From positions 1 through 14,638 of the forward strand of contig OMQS01000018.1 of NCBI GenBank assembly GCA_900313295.1: a stretch of 14,638 nt of DNA, given 5' to 3'. The first letter of the stretch is position 1. The number at the start of each line of letters is the position of its first letter. Positions 1-6,235 of this stretch are shown piece by piece. The notes beneath the pieces are model-generated. The model was not told the DNA's origin and made no database searches. It saw only the letters and a program-made list of their open reading frames with translations. A program made the position numbers and the translations under genes. The DNA is from an uncultured Eubacteriales bacterium (GTDB taxonomy: Bacteria > Bacillota > Clostridia > Oscillospirales > Oscillospiraceae).

Positions 1-10
1 CGGTTGGGGG

Positions 11-39
11 TGTACAAATGGTAATAATTGTGTTATACT
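11..39 (+). promoter_or_regulatory. Sigma-A-type promoter with extended -10
   Basis: TGTACA (11-16; four of six matches to TTGACA), a 17-base spacer, then TATACT (34-39) preceded by TG one base upstream (31-32), which is an extended -10. It lies in the only AT-rich stretch before rnj and points toward it. The start site would be near base 46, giving a leader of about 445 bases for rnj, or a separate short transcript if the hairpin at 383-424 terminates. Confidence 0.55.
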
Positions 40-73
40 ATGAAATAAATTAGGCGAAAACTTTTCTGCTCCC

Positions 74-117
74 TGTCATTCCGAGGAACGAAGCGACGTG
101 GGGATCCGTAATCCCCC
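74..117 (+). repeat. Dispersed palindromic repeat, diverged copy
   Basis: Starts TGTCATTCCGAG and ends near ATCCGTAATCCCCC, matching the better copies at 3039-3078 (TGTCATTGCGAG ... GGCAATCCGTA). The interior reads GAACGAAGCGACG, close to the GAGCGCAGCGACG interior of the copy at 3039. The outer flanks are partly decayed. Confidence 0.6.
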
Positions 118-140
118 ACGCGCCGCGCCCCAACCCCTGC

Positions 141-165
141 GTAGGGGCGGGGTTCTGCCCCGCCC
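141..165 (+). repeat. GC hairpin repeat (GTAGGGGCGGGG type)
   Basis: Perfect 8-bp stem GGGCGGGG (145-152) / CCCCGCCC (158-165) with loop TTCTG, preceded by GTAG. It is an inverted copy of the hairpin at 12683-12706, which has arms GGCGGGGT/ACCCCGCC followed by CCTACG. Confidence 0.7.
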
Positions 166-199
166 GCCGGCCACGCTCCGCCCTTCCCATTATGCTTCC

Positions 200-223
200 G
201 TAGGGGGCGGCGTCCTCGACGGC
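200..223 (+). repeat. GC hairpin repeat (GGCGTCCTCGACG type)
   Basis: GTAGGGGGCGGCGTCCTCGACG is the reverse complement of the unit at 12631-12655, including the CTC/GAG loop. One arm has lost a base pair here (GACGG instead of GACGCC), so it forms a shorter stem than its inverted relative. Confidence 0.6.
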
Positions 224-236
224 CCGCAGGCGGCAC

Positions 237-270
237 TTTTTGGCAGAAAATCCCGCAGGAATTTTTGCCG
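237..270. repeat. GGCAGAAAA-type hairpin, copy 1
   Basis: Arms GGCAGAAAATCC (242-253) and GGAATTTTTGCC (258-269) around loop CGCA form a 12-position stem with one G-U pair and one mismatch. The left side TTTTGGCAGAAAA recurs at 11500-11513 upstream of era, where the arms also pair. The sequence just before it (CCGCAGGCGGCA then a T run) recurs at 13794-13812. Confidence 0.6.
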
Positions 271-382
271 GCTTCATTCGTATCTTTTCGCAGCCATGTG
301 GACGCTGCGATGCGATAAACGGGGCTTATCCCCCGAAACATTTCAAATACGGTCACATTCAGGCGGTCATCCGCCGCCGCGC

Positions 383-424
383 AAGGCGATGCAGGGCCAA
401 GCGCAGGCGGATCGCCTTTGTTTT
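383..424 (+). terminator. Terminator-like hairpin in the rnj leader
   Basis: AAGGCGAT (383-390) pairs perfectly with ATCGCCTT (411-418) across a 20-base loop, and T-rich sequence follows (TTTGTTTT, 417-424). It could terminate transcripts coming from the promoter at 11-39 or act as an attenuator about 70 bases before the rnj start codon. The long loop and interrupted T run make it weaker than a textbook terminator. Confidence 0.35.
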
Positions 425-491
425 GGCGCGCATTTTTCCGCGCGCACCGCCCTTGTGACCCCGGATCACAAAAAGGAGAATCAAAACTTTT

Positions 492-2150
492 ATGGCAGAA
501 AAACTGAAAATCATCCCTCTGGGCGGCCTCAACGAGATCGGCAAGAACATGACCGTCTATGAGTACGGCGGCGAGATCATCGTGGTGGACTGCGGCATGG
601 CCTTCCCCGGCGACGACATGTACGGCATCGACTGCGTCATTCCCGACGTCAGCTACCTTGTCAAAAACCGCAGCCGCCTCCGCGGCCTCTTCATCACCCA
701 CGGCCACGAGGATCACATCGGCGCCATTCCCTATGTGCTCAAGCAGGTGAATATGCCCATCTACTGCACCCGCTTCACCGCCGGCCTTGTCAAGCTCAAG
801 CTCCAAGAGCACAAGCTGCTGGACTCCACCAAGATCATCACCGTGGAGCCGGGCAGCACCGTCCGCGCCGGCAAGTTCCAGGTGGAGTTCATCCATGTGA
901 ACCACTCCATTGCCGACTCCGTGGCCTTTGCCATCCACACCCGCATGGGCACCATCGTCCACACCGGCGACTTCAAGATCGACTCCACCCCCATCGACGG
1001 CGAGGTCATCGACCTGGCGCGCTTCGGTGCTCTGGGTCACGAGGGCGTGCTGGCTCTGCTGGCCGACTCCACCAATGTGGAGCGCCCCGGCTACACCATG
1101 AGCGAGCGCGCTGTGGGCAAGACCTTTGCCCGCCAGTTTGCCGGCTGCAAAAAGCGCATCATCGTCACGACTTTCGCCAGCAATGTTCACCGCATCCAGC
1201 AGGTCATCGACGCCGCCCATGCCTGCGGGCGCAAGGTCGCCGTCACCGGCCGCAGCATGGAAAATATCATGAAGGTGTCCACAGAGCTGGGCTATATGAA
1301 GGTGCCCAAGGGCACCGTGGTAGACCTGAACCGTCTGAAGAATCTCCCCCCCGAGCAGCAGGTCATCGTCACCACCGGCTCCCAGGGCGAAGAGATGAGT
1401 GCCCTCTACCGCATGGCCTTCTCCACCCACAAGCAGATCGACGTAGGCCCCACGGACAAGGTCATTATCTCCGCCTCCGCCATTCCCGGCAACGAGGTCA
1501 CCGTAGGGCGTGTCATTAACGAGCTGTTCCGCAAGGGCGTGGATGTGGTGTATGACAAGGCGGATATGCTCCATGTGTCCGGCCACGCCTGTCAGGAGGA
1601 GCTGAAGATCATCCATGCCCTCACCAAACCCCGCTTCTTCATCCCCCTCCACGGCGAGCAGCGCATGCTGCAAATTCATAAGCGGGTGGCGGAGTCCATG
1701 GGCATGAGCCCCAATAATATTGTCGTGGCCGACAATGGCTCCGTCATCGAGATCACCGGCAAGCACATCAAGTGCGAGTCCAGCGTCCCCGCCGGCGAGG
1801 TGTTCGTGGACGGCTCCGGCGTGGGCGAAGTAGGCGCCGTAGTGCTCAACGACCGCAAGCTCCTGGCCGAGGACGGCATGGTGGTGGTGGTGCTCCCCAT
1901 GTCCTCTCACGACCACCAGCTCCTGTGTCCGCCGGAGATCGTGACAAGAGGCTTCGTGTATGTAAAGGAGTCCGAGGATCTCCTGCGCCAGCTCCGCGAT
2001 GTGGCGCAGAAAACGGTGGATGCCATGCCCGCCCGCAGGCGTCGGGACGACGGCGAGGTCTCCCGCTCCGTCCGCAGCGCCGTCAGCAGCTACCTCTACA
2101 AGCACACCAAGCGCAGCCCCATGGTCATCCCCATGGTCACAAAGCTGTAA
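492..2150 (+). CDS. rnj: Ribonuclease J
   Basis: A metallo-beta-lactamase-fold RNase of the beta-CASP class that cuts RNA endonucleolytically and degrades it 5' to 3', central to mRNA decay and rRNA maturation in Firmicutes. The N-terminus IPLGGLNEIGKNM is typical. The metal-binding motif HGHEDH is at residues 70-75, followed by further histidine motifs in VNHSIADS and VHTGDFK, the ADSTN motif, and the beta-CASP/late metal motifs SGHACQEE and PLHGEQRML. At 552 residues it has full RNase J length including the C-terminal domain. The ATG is preceded by AAGGAG at 473-478, an unusually long spacing of 13 bases, but the N-terminal match to the family supports this start. No second RNase J paralogue is in view, so rnjA versus rnjB cannot be decided. 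It is followed by a strong terminator. The long structured leader may allow autoregulation (inference). Confidence 0.96.
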   Translation: MAEKLKIIPLGGLNEIGKNMTVYEYGGEIIVVDCGMAFPGDDMYGIDCVIPDVSYLVKNRSRLRGLFITHGHEDHIGAIPYVLKQVNMPIYCTRFTAGLVKLKLQEHKLLDSTKIITVEPGSTVRAGKFQVEFIHVNHSIADSVAFAIHTRMGTIVHTGDFKIDSTPIDGEVIDLARFGALGHEGVLALLADSTNVERPGYTMSERAVGKTFARQFAGCKKRIIVTTFASNVHRIQQVIDAAHACGRKVAVTGRSMENIMKVSTELGYMKVPKGTVVDLNRLKNLPPEQQVIVTTGSQGEEMSALYRMAFSTHKQIDVGPTDKVIISASAIPGNEVTVGRVINELFRKGVDVVYDKADMLHVSGHACQEELKIIHALTKPRFFIPLHGEQRMLQIHKRVAESMGMSPNNIVVADNGSVIEITGKHIKCESSVPAGEVFVDGSGVGEVGAVVLNDRKLLAEDGMVVVVLPMSSHDHQLLCPPEIVTRGFVYVKESEDLLRQLRDVAQKTVDAMPARRRRDDGEVSRSVRSAVSSYLYKHTKRSPMVIPMVTKL

Positions 2151-2156
2151 AATTAT

Positions 2157-2194
2157 AAAAAGGCCCCCGATGCCCTTGCATCGGGAGCTTTTTT
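2157..2194. terminator. Bidirectional intrinsic terminator
   Basis: Perfect 8-bp stem CCCGATGC (2166-2173) / GCATCGGG (2178-2185) with loop CCTT, flanked by an A run on the left (2157-2161) and TTTTTT on the right (2189-2194). It sits between the stop codons of two convergent genes, so it serves rnj on the plus strand and the small gene on the minus strand. Confidence 0.9.
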
Positions 2195-2195
2195 C

Positions 2196-2717
2196 TCAGT
2201 CGTCGTAATCGAAATCGACATCATAATCGAGCACTTTCCACGCTCCGCCGATTTTCACCAAATACATGTCATAGGTATTTCTGACCGTCTGGTCTTCGCC
2301 CTTCACTTTCATCTTCACGACGATCTCCTTCGCTGCGGAAATATCATCCCTGTCTATCAGGCCTTTCGCCTCCAGCCCTTCGATCAAACGGGAATTTTCC
2401 TCCAGCAGCTTTTTTACGGATATATCCTTTGTCCTCGTGACTTCCGTTGTAATTTTATACTTTCCTACCAGATCCTCTATCGTTTCCTTGTCGGATTTGT
2501 TTTTCGCCTTAAAGAAGCTGCCCCACGAGGTGATATTCTCGTCATATTTGTCGCTCATGGCTTCAAAAAAGTCATCCTCGTCGTAATACCCCAGCTGCCG
2601 CGCCTTCCGGTCGTAAGCCGTCAATCCGGCCTGCACCTTCGCATTGCCGACAAAGCCGTCGCAGTAGCGCTTTGCCACGGACGCGGCGCTTCCTCGACTC
2701 AGCAGAGCGATCGCCAC
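2196..2717 (-). CDS. Unknown small protein with N-terminal membrane anchor; start region interrupted by a stop codon
   Basis: I do not recognise the family. The body is a soluble, charged protein with a C-terminal half ending in a DMYLVKIGGAWKVLDYDVDF-type segment, a pattern seen in NTF2-like or similar small extracytoplasmic domains; this resemblance is weak inference. The listed start is GTG at 2717, giving 173 residues, but it falls inside a hydrophobic stretch. The frame stays open upstream through KSAAILGTAVIGIVV, and joined to AIALL it makes a complete transmembrane or signal segment. Further upstream, in the same frame, lies GTG (2774-2772) with an ideal AGGAGG six bases before it, but codon 5 of that reading is TAA (2762-2760). 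The likeliest reading is a 192-residue protein with a nonsense change near its start, or a sequencing error. Base composition is visibly less GC-rich than the neighbouring genes, which could mean foreign origin. Confidence 0.6.
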   Translation of the reverse strand: MAIALLSRGSAASVAKRYCDGFVGNAKVQAGLTAYDRKARQLGYYDEDDFFEAMSDKYDENITSWGSFFKAKNKSDKETIEDLVGKYKITTEVTRTKDISVKKLLEENSRLIEGLEAKGLIDRDDISAAKEIVVKMKVKGEDQTVRNTYDMYLVKIGGAWKVLDYDVDFDYDD

Positions 2718-2759
2718 AACGATCCCAATTACAGCCGTGCCCAGAATGGCGGCGGATTT

Positions 2760-2786
2760 TTATTCCGCCAGCACAGACTACCTCCT
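2760..2786 (-). promoter_or_regulatory. Strong ribosome binding site with GTG start followed by an in-frame TAA
   Basis: On the minus strand AGGAGG (2786-2781), six bases, then GTG CTG GCG GAA TAA (2774-2760). The codons are in frame with the open reading frame ending at 2196. This placement marks the probable original translation start of that gene, with the fifth codon now a stop. Confidence 0.55.
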
Positions 2787-2853
2787 CGGCCGCACCGACA
2801 CCCCCACTCCCTATCCTCCCGCCGCCCGATAAACACCCCGCGCCTCAAAAATC

Positions 2854-2899
2854 TGTCACTGCGAGCCAGTGACCGACGTCACTGGTGCGGCAATCCATA
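2854..2899 (+). repeat. Dispersed palindromic repeat with 8-bp inner palindrome
   Basis: Outer flanks TGTCACTGCGAG (2854-2865) and GGCAATCCATA (2889-2899). The inner arms CCAGTGAC (2866-2873) and GTCACTGG (2878-2885) pair perfectly around CGAC. The interior equals that of the copy at 7597-7616, in the opposite orientation. Confidence 0.8.
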
Positions 2900-2930
2900 A
2901 TACCCCATGCACCGCACCCCCCATTCACGC

Positions 2931-2957
2931 CGTAGGGCGGGGTACCCTCACCCCGCC
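2931..2957 (+). repeat. GC hairpin repeat
   Basis: CGTAG followed by GGCGGGGT (2936-2943), loop ACCCTC, and ACCCCGCC (2950-2957). It is an inverted copy of the unit at 12526-12551, whose loop is GAGGGC. Confidence 0.75.
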
Positions 2958-3038
2958 GCCGTTCTTGCACCGCACCCCCATACCATGCGCAGGGACGGAG
3001 TTCTCTCCCCTACGCTATTCGGTGCATTTTCATAAAAA

Positions 3039-3130
3039 TGTCATTGCGAGGAGCGCAGCGACGTGGCAATCCGTACTCTCTCCCCGCATCCCCCCAGCTT
3101 TCCATTTTCCGCTTTCAACTTTCCACTCTT
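3039..3130 (+). repeat. Composite repeat: palindromic element plus pyrimidine tract
   Basis: TGTCATTGCGAG (3039-3050), interior GAGCGCAGCGACG, GGCAATCCGTACTC (3065-3078), about 20 bases of C-rich sequence, then TTTCCATTTTCCGCTTTCAA (3099-3118) and more pyrimidines. The same order of parts is found in reverse complement at 7533-7628. Confidence 0.75.
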
Positions 3131-3158
3131 CATCCCCCGCCCCCCTGCCGCATACAGT
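3130..3158 (+). promoter_or_regulatory. Sigma-E-like (or sigma-K-like) promoter of ylbJ
   Basis: CATACAGT (3151-3158) is a full match to the essential bases of the sporulation sigma-E -10 motif (CATACA-N-T). TCATCCC (3130-3136) is a partial -35 (four of seven) at the usual 14-base spacing. CATACAGTA also fits the sigma-K -10 pattern CATA-N3-TA. In Bacillus subtilis ylbJ is expressed in the mother cell under sigma-E, which supports the assignment. Confidence 0.5.
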
Positions 3159-3180
3159 AAGGGCATAAGGGGGCGAGGCA

Positions 3181-4083
3181 TTGAAAAAAAGGATGTGGCA
3201 GGCGCTGGGTCTGCTGGGGGTCATGGCGCTGCTGCTGGTGCGCAGCGCCGTCGCCGGTGAGGCGGTGCGTCGGGGTCTGACCCTATGCGCCCGCTCGGTG
3301 GTGCCGGCGCTTTTTCCGTATTTTGTGGTGTCGGGCTTGTTCACGTCGCTGGGCTTTGCCGAGGGCGTGGGGCGGCGTCTGGCGCCGGTGACGGAGCATT
3401 TGTTCGGCGTGGGCGGCGCAGGCGCTTCCGCCCTTTTTCTGGGTCTGCTGGGGGGCTACCCCGTGGGCGGCCGCACCGCAGGTCAGCTCTATCGGGCAGG
3501 CCGGCTGGAAAAGGACGAAGCCCAGCGCCTGCTGGCCTTTTGCAACAACGCAGGCCCGTCCTTCATTCTGGGCGTGGTGGGTCTCGGCTGCTTCCAGAGC
3601 CTGCGCTCCGGCGTGGCTTTATATGTCATCCACGCCCTCTCCGCCGTCATGGTGGGCATTTTGCAAAAGAAAAAAGGCCACCCCTGCCGGAGAAGCCTGC
3701 TCCCGTCGTCCCCGCCGGAAAAAATCCTCCCCGCCTTCATCCACTCCGTGCAGGATTCCGCCGGCGCCATGGTGCGCATCTGCGGCTTTGTGGTCTTTGC
3801 GCTGGTTGTGCAGGCGCTGCTGGCGGAGCTGACGGGCATCACCCATCCGGCGGCGCTGGGCTTCATCGAGCTGACGGGCGGCGTGGTGCGGCTGGGAAGC
3901 ACTCCGTCGGATTTTGTGTGGGCGGCGGCGCTGCTGGGGTGGGGCGGTCTGTCTGTCCACGGACAGACGGCGTCGGTGCTGGCCGGCACCGGACTGAACA
4001 TGGGACGGTATTTCTGCGGCAAGCTCCTGCAGGCGGCTTTTTCCGCCGTTTTAGCCTATATGGCCGTCCGCTTTTTTGCATAA
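3181..4083 (+). CDS. ylbJ: YlbJ-like sporulation integral membrane protein
   Basis: A polytopic membrane protein with the nucleoside-recognition (Gate) fold. YlbJ is a mother-cell sporulation protein needed for normal spore formation; its transported substrate is not settled. Visible features: about eight hydrophobic segments, the signature GGYPVGGRTAGQLY (residues 91-104), CNNAGPSFI (121-129), FIELTGGV (228-235) and GWGGLSVHGQ (253-262), consistent with two Gate-like repeats. At 300 residues it is shorter than the roughly 400 of the Bacillus protein, with a short hydrophilic linker around residues 163-185. The start is TTG with AAGGGGG seven bases upstream; ATG at 3193 is a possible alternative. 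It stands alone, convergent with feoB, under a sporulation-type promoter. The Gate motifs are clear; the exact name rests on pattern recognition. Confidence 0.85.
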   Translation: MKKRMWQALGLLGVMALLLVRSAVAGEAVRRGLTLCARSVVPALFPYFVVSGLFTSLGFAEGVGRRLAPVTEHLFGVGGAGASALFLGLLGGYPVGGRTAGQLYRAGRLEKDEAQRLLAFCNNAGPSFILGVVGLGCFQSLRSGVALYVIHALSAVMVGILQKKKGHPCRRSLLPSSPPEKILPAFIHSVQDSAGAMVRICGFVVFALVVQALLAELTGITHPAALGFIELTGGVVRLGSTPSDFVWAAALLGWGGLSVHGQTASVLAGTGLNMGRYFCGKLLQAAFSAVLAYMAVRFFA

Positions 4084-4120
4084 TATGTTATCAAATATGT
4101 TATATAAAATGTTAATTATT
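4084..4120. other. Short AT-rich spacer between convergent genes
   Basis: 37 bases of nearly pure A/T between the ylbJ and feoB stop codons. It contains three imperfect direct repeats (AATATGTTAT, AAATATGTTATA, AAAATGTTAA) and no GC stem, so there is no standard intrinsic terminator although two genes converge here. Confidence 0.5.
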
Positions 4121-6106
4121 TTATAGGAAAAAGAACAGAGCGTTGAGCAGGCAGCAGACCAGAATACCCATGCCCAGGGGCAGCAGCATGCCCACCAGCG
4201 TCCACTTTTTGCTGCCCGTTTCCCGCAGCAGCGTCAGGCAGGTGGTGCCGCAGGGCAGGTGCAAAAGGCACAGCGCCGCCGCGCAAACCGCGGTCTGCCA
4301 CGACCACCCGTGGGCCGTCAGAATTTGCCCCAACCGGTCGGTTTCCACCTCCACCATGGTGGAGGTGGAGAGATAGCCCATGGCCAGAATAGGCAGCATG
4401 ATCTCGTTGGCGGGAAAGGCCAGCAAAAAGGCCAGCAGCACCATGCCGTCCAGCCCCATGACCCCGCCCAGCGGCTGCAATAATCCGGCCAGAACCGTTA
4501 AAAGCGGCTGCCCGCACGCCCGAAGATGCGCCAGCCCCCAAAGCACCGCTCCGGCAGGCATGGCCACCGTCACCGCCCGCCCCAGAACGAAAACCGTTCT
4601 GTCCAGCAGCGAGCGCACCAGCACCCGTCCGATCTGCGGCATGCGGTAGGGCGGCAGCTCCAGCGAAAAGGAGGAGACCTGCCCCCGCAGCAGGGTGACA
4701 GACAGGAGCTTGGAGCACAGCAGCGTCATCCCCACAGCAAAGAGAATCACCGCCAGAAACAGCCCCGCCGCCAGCAGCCGCCGCCCTGTGCCGACGGTAT
4801 TTCCCAGGAAAAACAGGGAGATCAGCGCCGCCAGCGTGGGGAAGCGGCCGTTGCAGGGCACCAGAGAATTGGTGAGCTGCGCCGTGAGCCGCTCCCGCGG
4901 GGAGTCGATGATGCGGCAGCCGGTGACACCGCAGGCGTTGCAGCCGAAGCCCATGCACATGGTCAGGCTCTGGCGCCCGTGGCCGCCGCAGCGGCACATG
5001 AGACCGTCCAGATTGAAGGCCACCCGCGGCAGGTAGCCCGCGTCCTCCAGCAGCGTGAACAGGGGGAAGAAGATGGCCATGGGCGGCAGCATCACCGCCA
5101 CCACCCACGCCGTGGTGCGGTAGACCCCGTCGGCCAGCAGCCCCTGCAGCCAGAGCGGCGCGCCCAGCGAGGAAAGGCCGGTCTTTATCGGCTCCACGAG
5201 GCCCAGCAGGACGGACTGCAAAAAGGCCGAGGGTGCACCGGCGCCCCAAAGGGTGAGGTAGAACACCGCGCCCAACAGCAGCAGCATGGCGGGGATGCCT
5301 ATCAGACGGCCGGTGAGCAGCCGATCCAGCAGCCGATCTCGCCGGTGGGGCGGATGCTTGCAGCGCAGGCAGGCTTTTCCTATTTCCTCCGCCCGCTGCA
5401 CCCGCGCGGCAGTGACGGCATCCCGCAGCGGGCGGCCGGTGAGGCTGCCCAGCGCTTTCTGCGCCAGCAAAAACGCCGCCTGCTCCTGCGGCAGCGGGGA
5501 AAGCTCGCCGCACAGCAGTGCAAGCCCCCGATGCCGAGGACAGGGCAGCAGGGACAGGGCGCTCTCAACGGCGGCGGGGTAAGGGATGCGCCAAGGGTCA
5601 TCGGGCTTTACACATTCTGTCTGCGCCGTGACGGCCTCGGTCAGCGCCCCAAGTCCCCGACCACTGCGGGCGGCAGCCCCCGTTACCGGGCAGGACAGCA
5701 GCCGTGAAAGGGCGGCAAGGTCTACCGAAACGCCGTCCTTTTCCGCCTCGTCCAGCAGGTTCACGCACACCACAAGGCGGGGCGTGATCTGCCGTATTTG
5801 CAGCACAAGGTTCAGGTTGCGCCGCAGGCAGGTGGCATCCACCACCGCCAGAACAACATCTGCCGCGCCGGAGAGCAGGTAGTCGCGGGTGACTTCCTCC
5901 TCCGGAGAGTCGGCGCTCAGAGAATAGGTGCCGGGCAGATCCACCAGATGCACCAGGCAGTCCCCCGTGCGGAAGCTGCCCTCCGCCGAGGCCACCGTCT
6001 TCCCCGGCCAGTTCCCCGTGTGCTGGTGGAGCCCCGTCAGAGCATTGAAGACCGTGGACTTGCCCACATTGGGATTGCCGGCCAAGGCCACCGTGATCTC
6101 TTTCAT
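4121..6106 (-). CDS. feoB: FeoB-type GTPase-coupled ferrous iron transporter, cysteine-rich variant
   Basis: Imports Fe(II) across the cytoplasmic membrane. The N-terminal G domain has G1 GNPNVGKS (10-17), the FeoB signature GNWPGKTV (31-38), G3 DLPG (56-59) and G4 NLLD (116-119). A spacer domain follows, then a membrane region with two Gate motifs: FTLLEDAGYLPR (350-361) and the core MGFGCNACGVTGCRII (385-400), with VPCNGRFP (417-424). The core is richer in cysteine than Escherichia coli FeoB (GFGCNVPS), with cysteines at about 371, 373, 384, 389, 392, 397 and 418. The 661-residue start is ATG at 6106, chosen because AAGGAGGAAG lies four bases upstream; an ATG 11 codons earlier lacks a good site. 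CATACAAT (6145-6138) is a possible -10 but has no clear -35. No feoA lies beside it. It is divergent from sleL. Confidence 0.93.
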   Translation of the reverse strand: MKEITVALAGNPNVGKSTVFNALTGLHQHTGNWPGKTVASAEGSFRTGDCLVHLVDLPGTYSLSADSPEEEVTRDYLLSGAADVVLAVVDATCLRRNLNLVLQIRQITPRLVVCVNLLDEAEKDGVSVDLAALSRLLSCPVTGAAARSGRGLGALTEAVTAQTECVKPDDPWRIPYPAAVESALSLLPCPRHRGLALLCGELSPLPQEQAAFLLAQKALGSLTGRPLRDAVTAARVQRAEEIGKACLRCKHPPHRRDRLLDRLLTGRLIGIPAMLLLLGAVFYLTLWGAGAPSAFLQSVLLGLVEPIKTGLSSLGAPLWLQGLLADGVYRTTAWVVAVMLPPMAIFFPLFTLLEDAGYLPRVAFNLDGLMCRCGGHGRQSLTMCMGFGCNACGVTGCRIIDSPRERLTAQLTNSLVPCNGRFPTLAALISLFFLGNTVGTGRRLLAAGLFLAVILFAVGMTLLCSKLLSVTLLRGQVSSFSLELPPYRMPQIGRVLVRSLLDRTVFVLGRAVTVAMPAGAVLWGLAHLRACGQPLLTVLAGLLQPLGGVMGLDGMVLLAFLLAFPANEIMLPILAMGYLSTSTMVEVETDRLGQILTAHGWSWQTAVCAAALCLLHLPCGTTCLTLLRETGSKKWTLVGMLLPLGMGILVCCLLNALFFFL

Positions 6107-6167
6107 ACCGCTTCCTCCTTGCCGCAGATGTTTCTCCATTGTATGCAGGGCGGAGCGTCCGCGTGCC

Positions 6168-6196
6168 TTCTATTCGGCGGGGTATTTGCATATACT
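6168..6196 (+). promoter_or_regulatory. Sigma-E-like promoter of the SleL gene
   Basis: TTCTATT (6168-6174; five of seven to the sigma-E -35), exactly 14 bases, then CATATACT (6189-6196; seven of eight to CATACACT). The start site would fall near 6203, giving a leader of about 33 bases. Bacillus yaaH (sleL) is a sigma-E gene. TATACT could also serve sigma-A, but no TTGACA-like box sits 17 bases upstream. Confidence 0.6.
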
Positions 6197-6235
6197 GCGT
6201 GCGTGCTGCGCCGCAGCCGAGAGGAGGAAACGAAA

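Larger units (their letters stand above)
40..491 (+). other. Gene-free leader of rnj, filled with repeats and hairpins
   Basis: No convincing gene is present. From left to right it holds a diverged copy of the palindromic repeat (74-117), two GC-rich hairpin repeats (141-165 and 200-223), a GGCAGAAAA-type hairpin (237-270), and then apparently unique sequence from about 271. The unique part has further stems: GGCGG/CCGCC at 362-375, an 8-bp stem at 383-418 followed by T-rich sequence, GCGCGC/GCGCGC at 426-445, and TGTGA/TCACA at 454-470 just before the rnj ribosome binding site. Whether the whole stretch is transcribed with rnj is inferred from the promoter at 11-39. Confidence 0.6.
2787..3180. 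other. Gene-free stretch made mostly of dispersed repeats
   Basis: Contains two copies of the palindromic repeat (2854-2899 and 3039-3078), a GC hairpin (2931-2957), short runs related to the sequence around 12560 (GCACCGCA, CCCCATGC), and a pyrimidine-rich tract (3098-3130). At its right end is the ylbJ promoter. I see no RNA gene or coding region in it. Confidence 0.6.

Noticed and set aside
271..470. A housekeeping RNA (SRP RNA, tmRNA or 6S) or a known riboswitch before rnj
   Set aside because: I looked for the characteristic conserved cores of SRP RNA, tmRNA and the THF riboswitch and found none; 6S cannot be excluded by eye but nothing supports it.
33..2105. A 690-codon open frame on the minus strand covering nearly all of rnj
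   Set aside because: It mirrors a confident RNase J gene; in GC-rich DNA with strong third-position bias the antisense frame often stays open. The translation is rich in H, A, G, D and V with no recognisable domain, and it runs on into repeat DNA.
4526..5707. A 393-codon plus-strand frame opposite feoB
   Set aside because: The composition is extreme in Q, R, H and P, with no domain, and it is fully opposite a certain gene.
5798..6235. A 146-codon upstream extension of the SleL frame
   Set aside because: It is antisense to the conserved G domain of feoB, and the ATG at 6236 has a strong ribosome site and starts exactly at the LysM domain.
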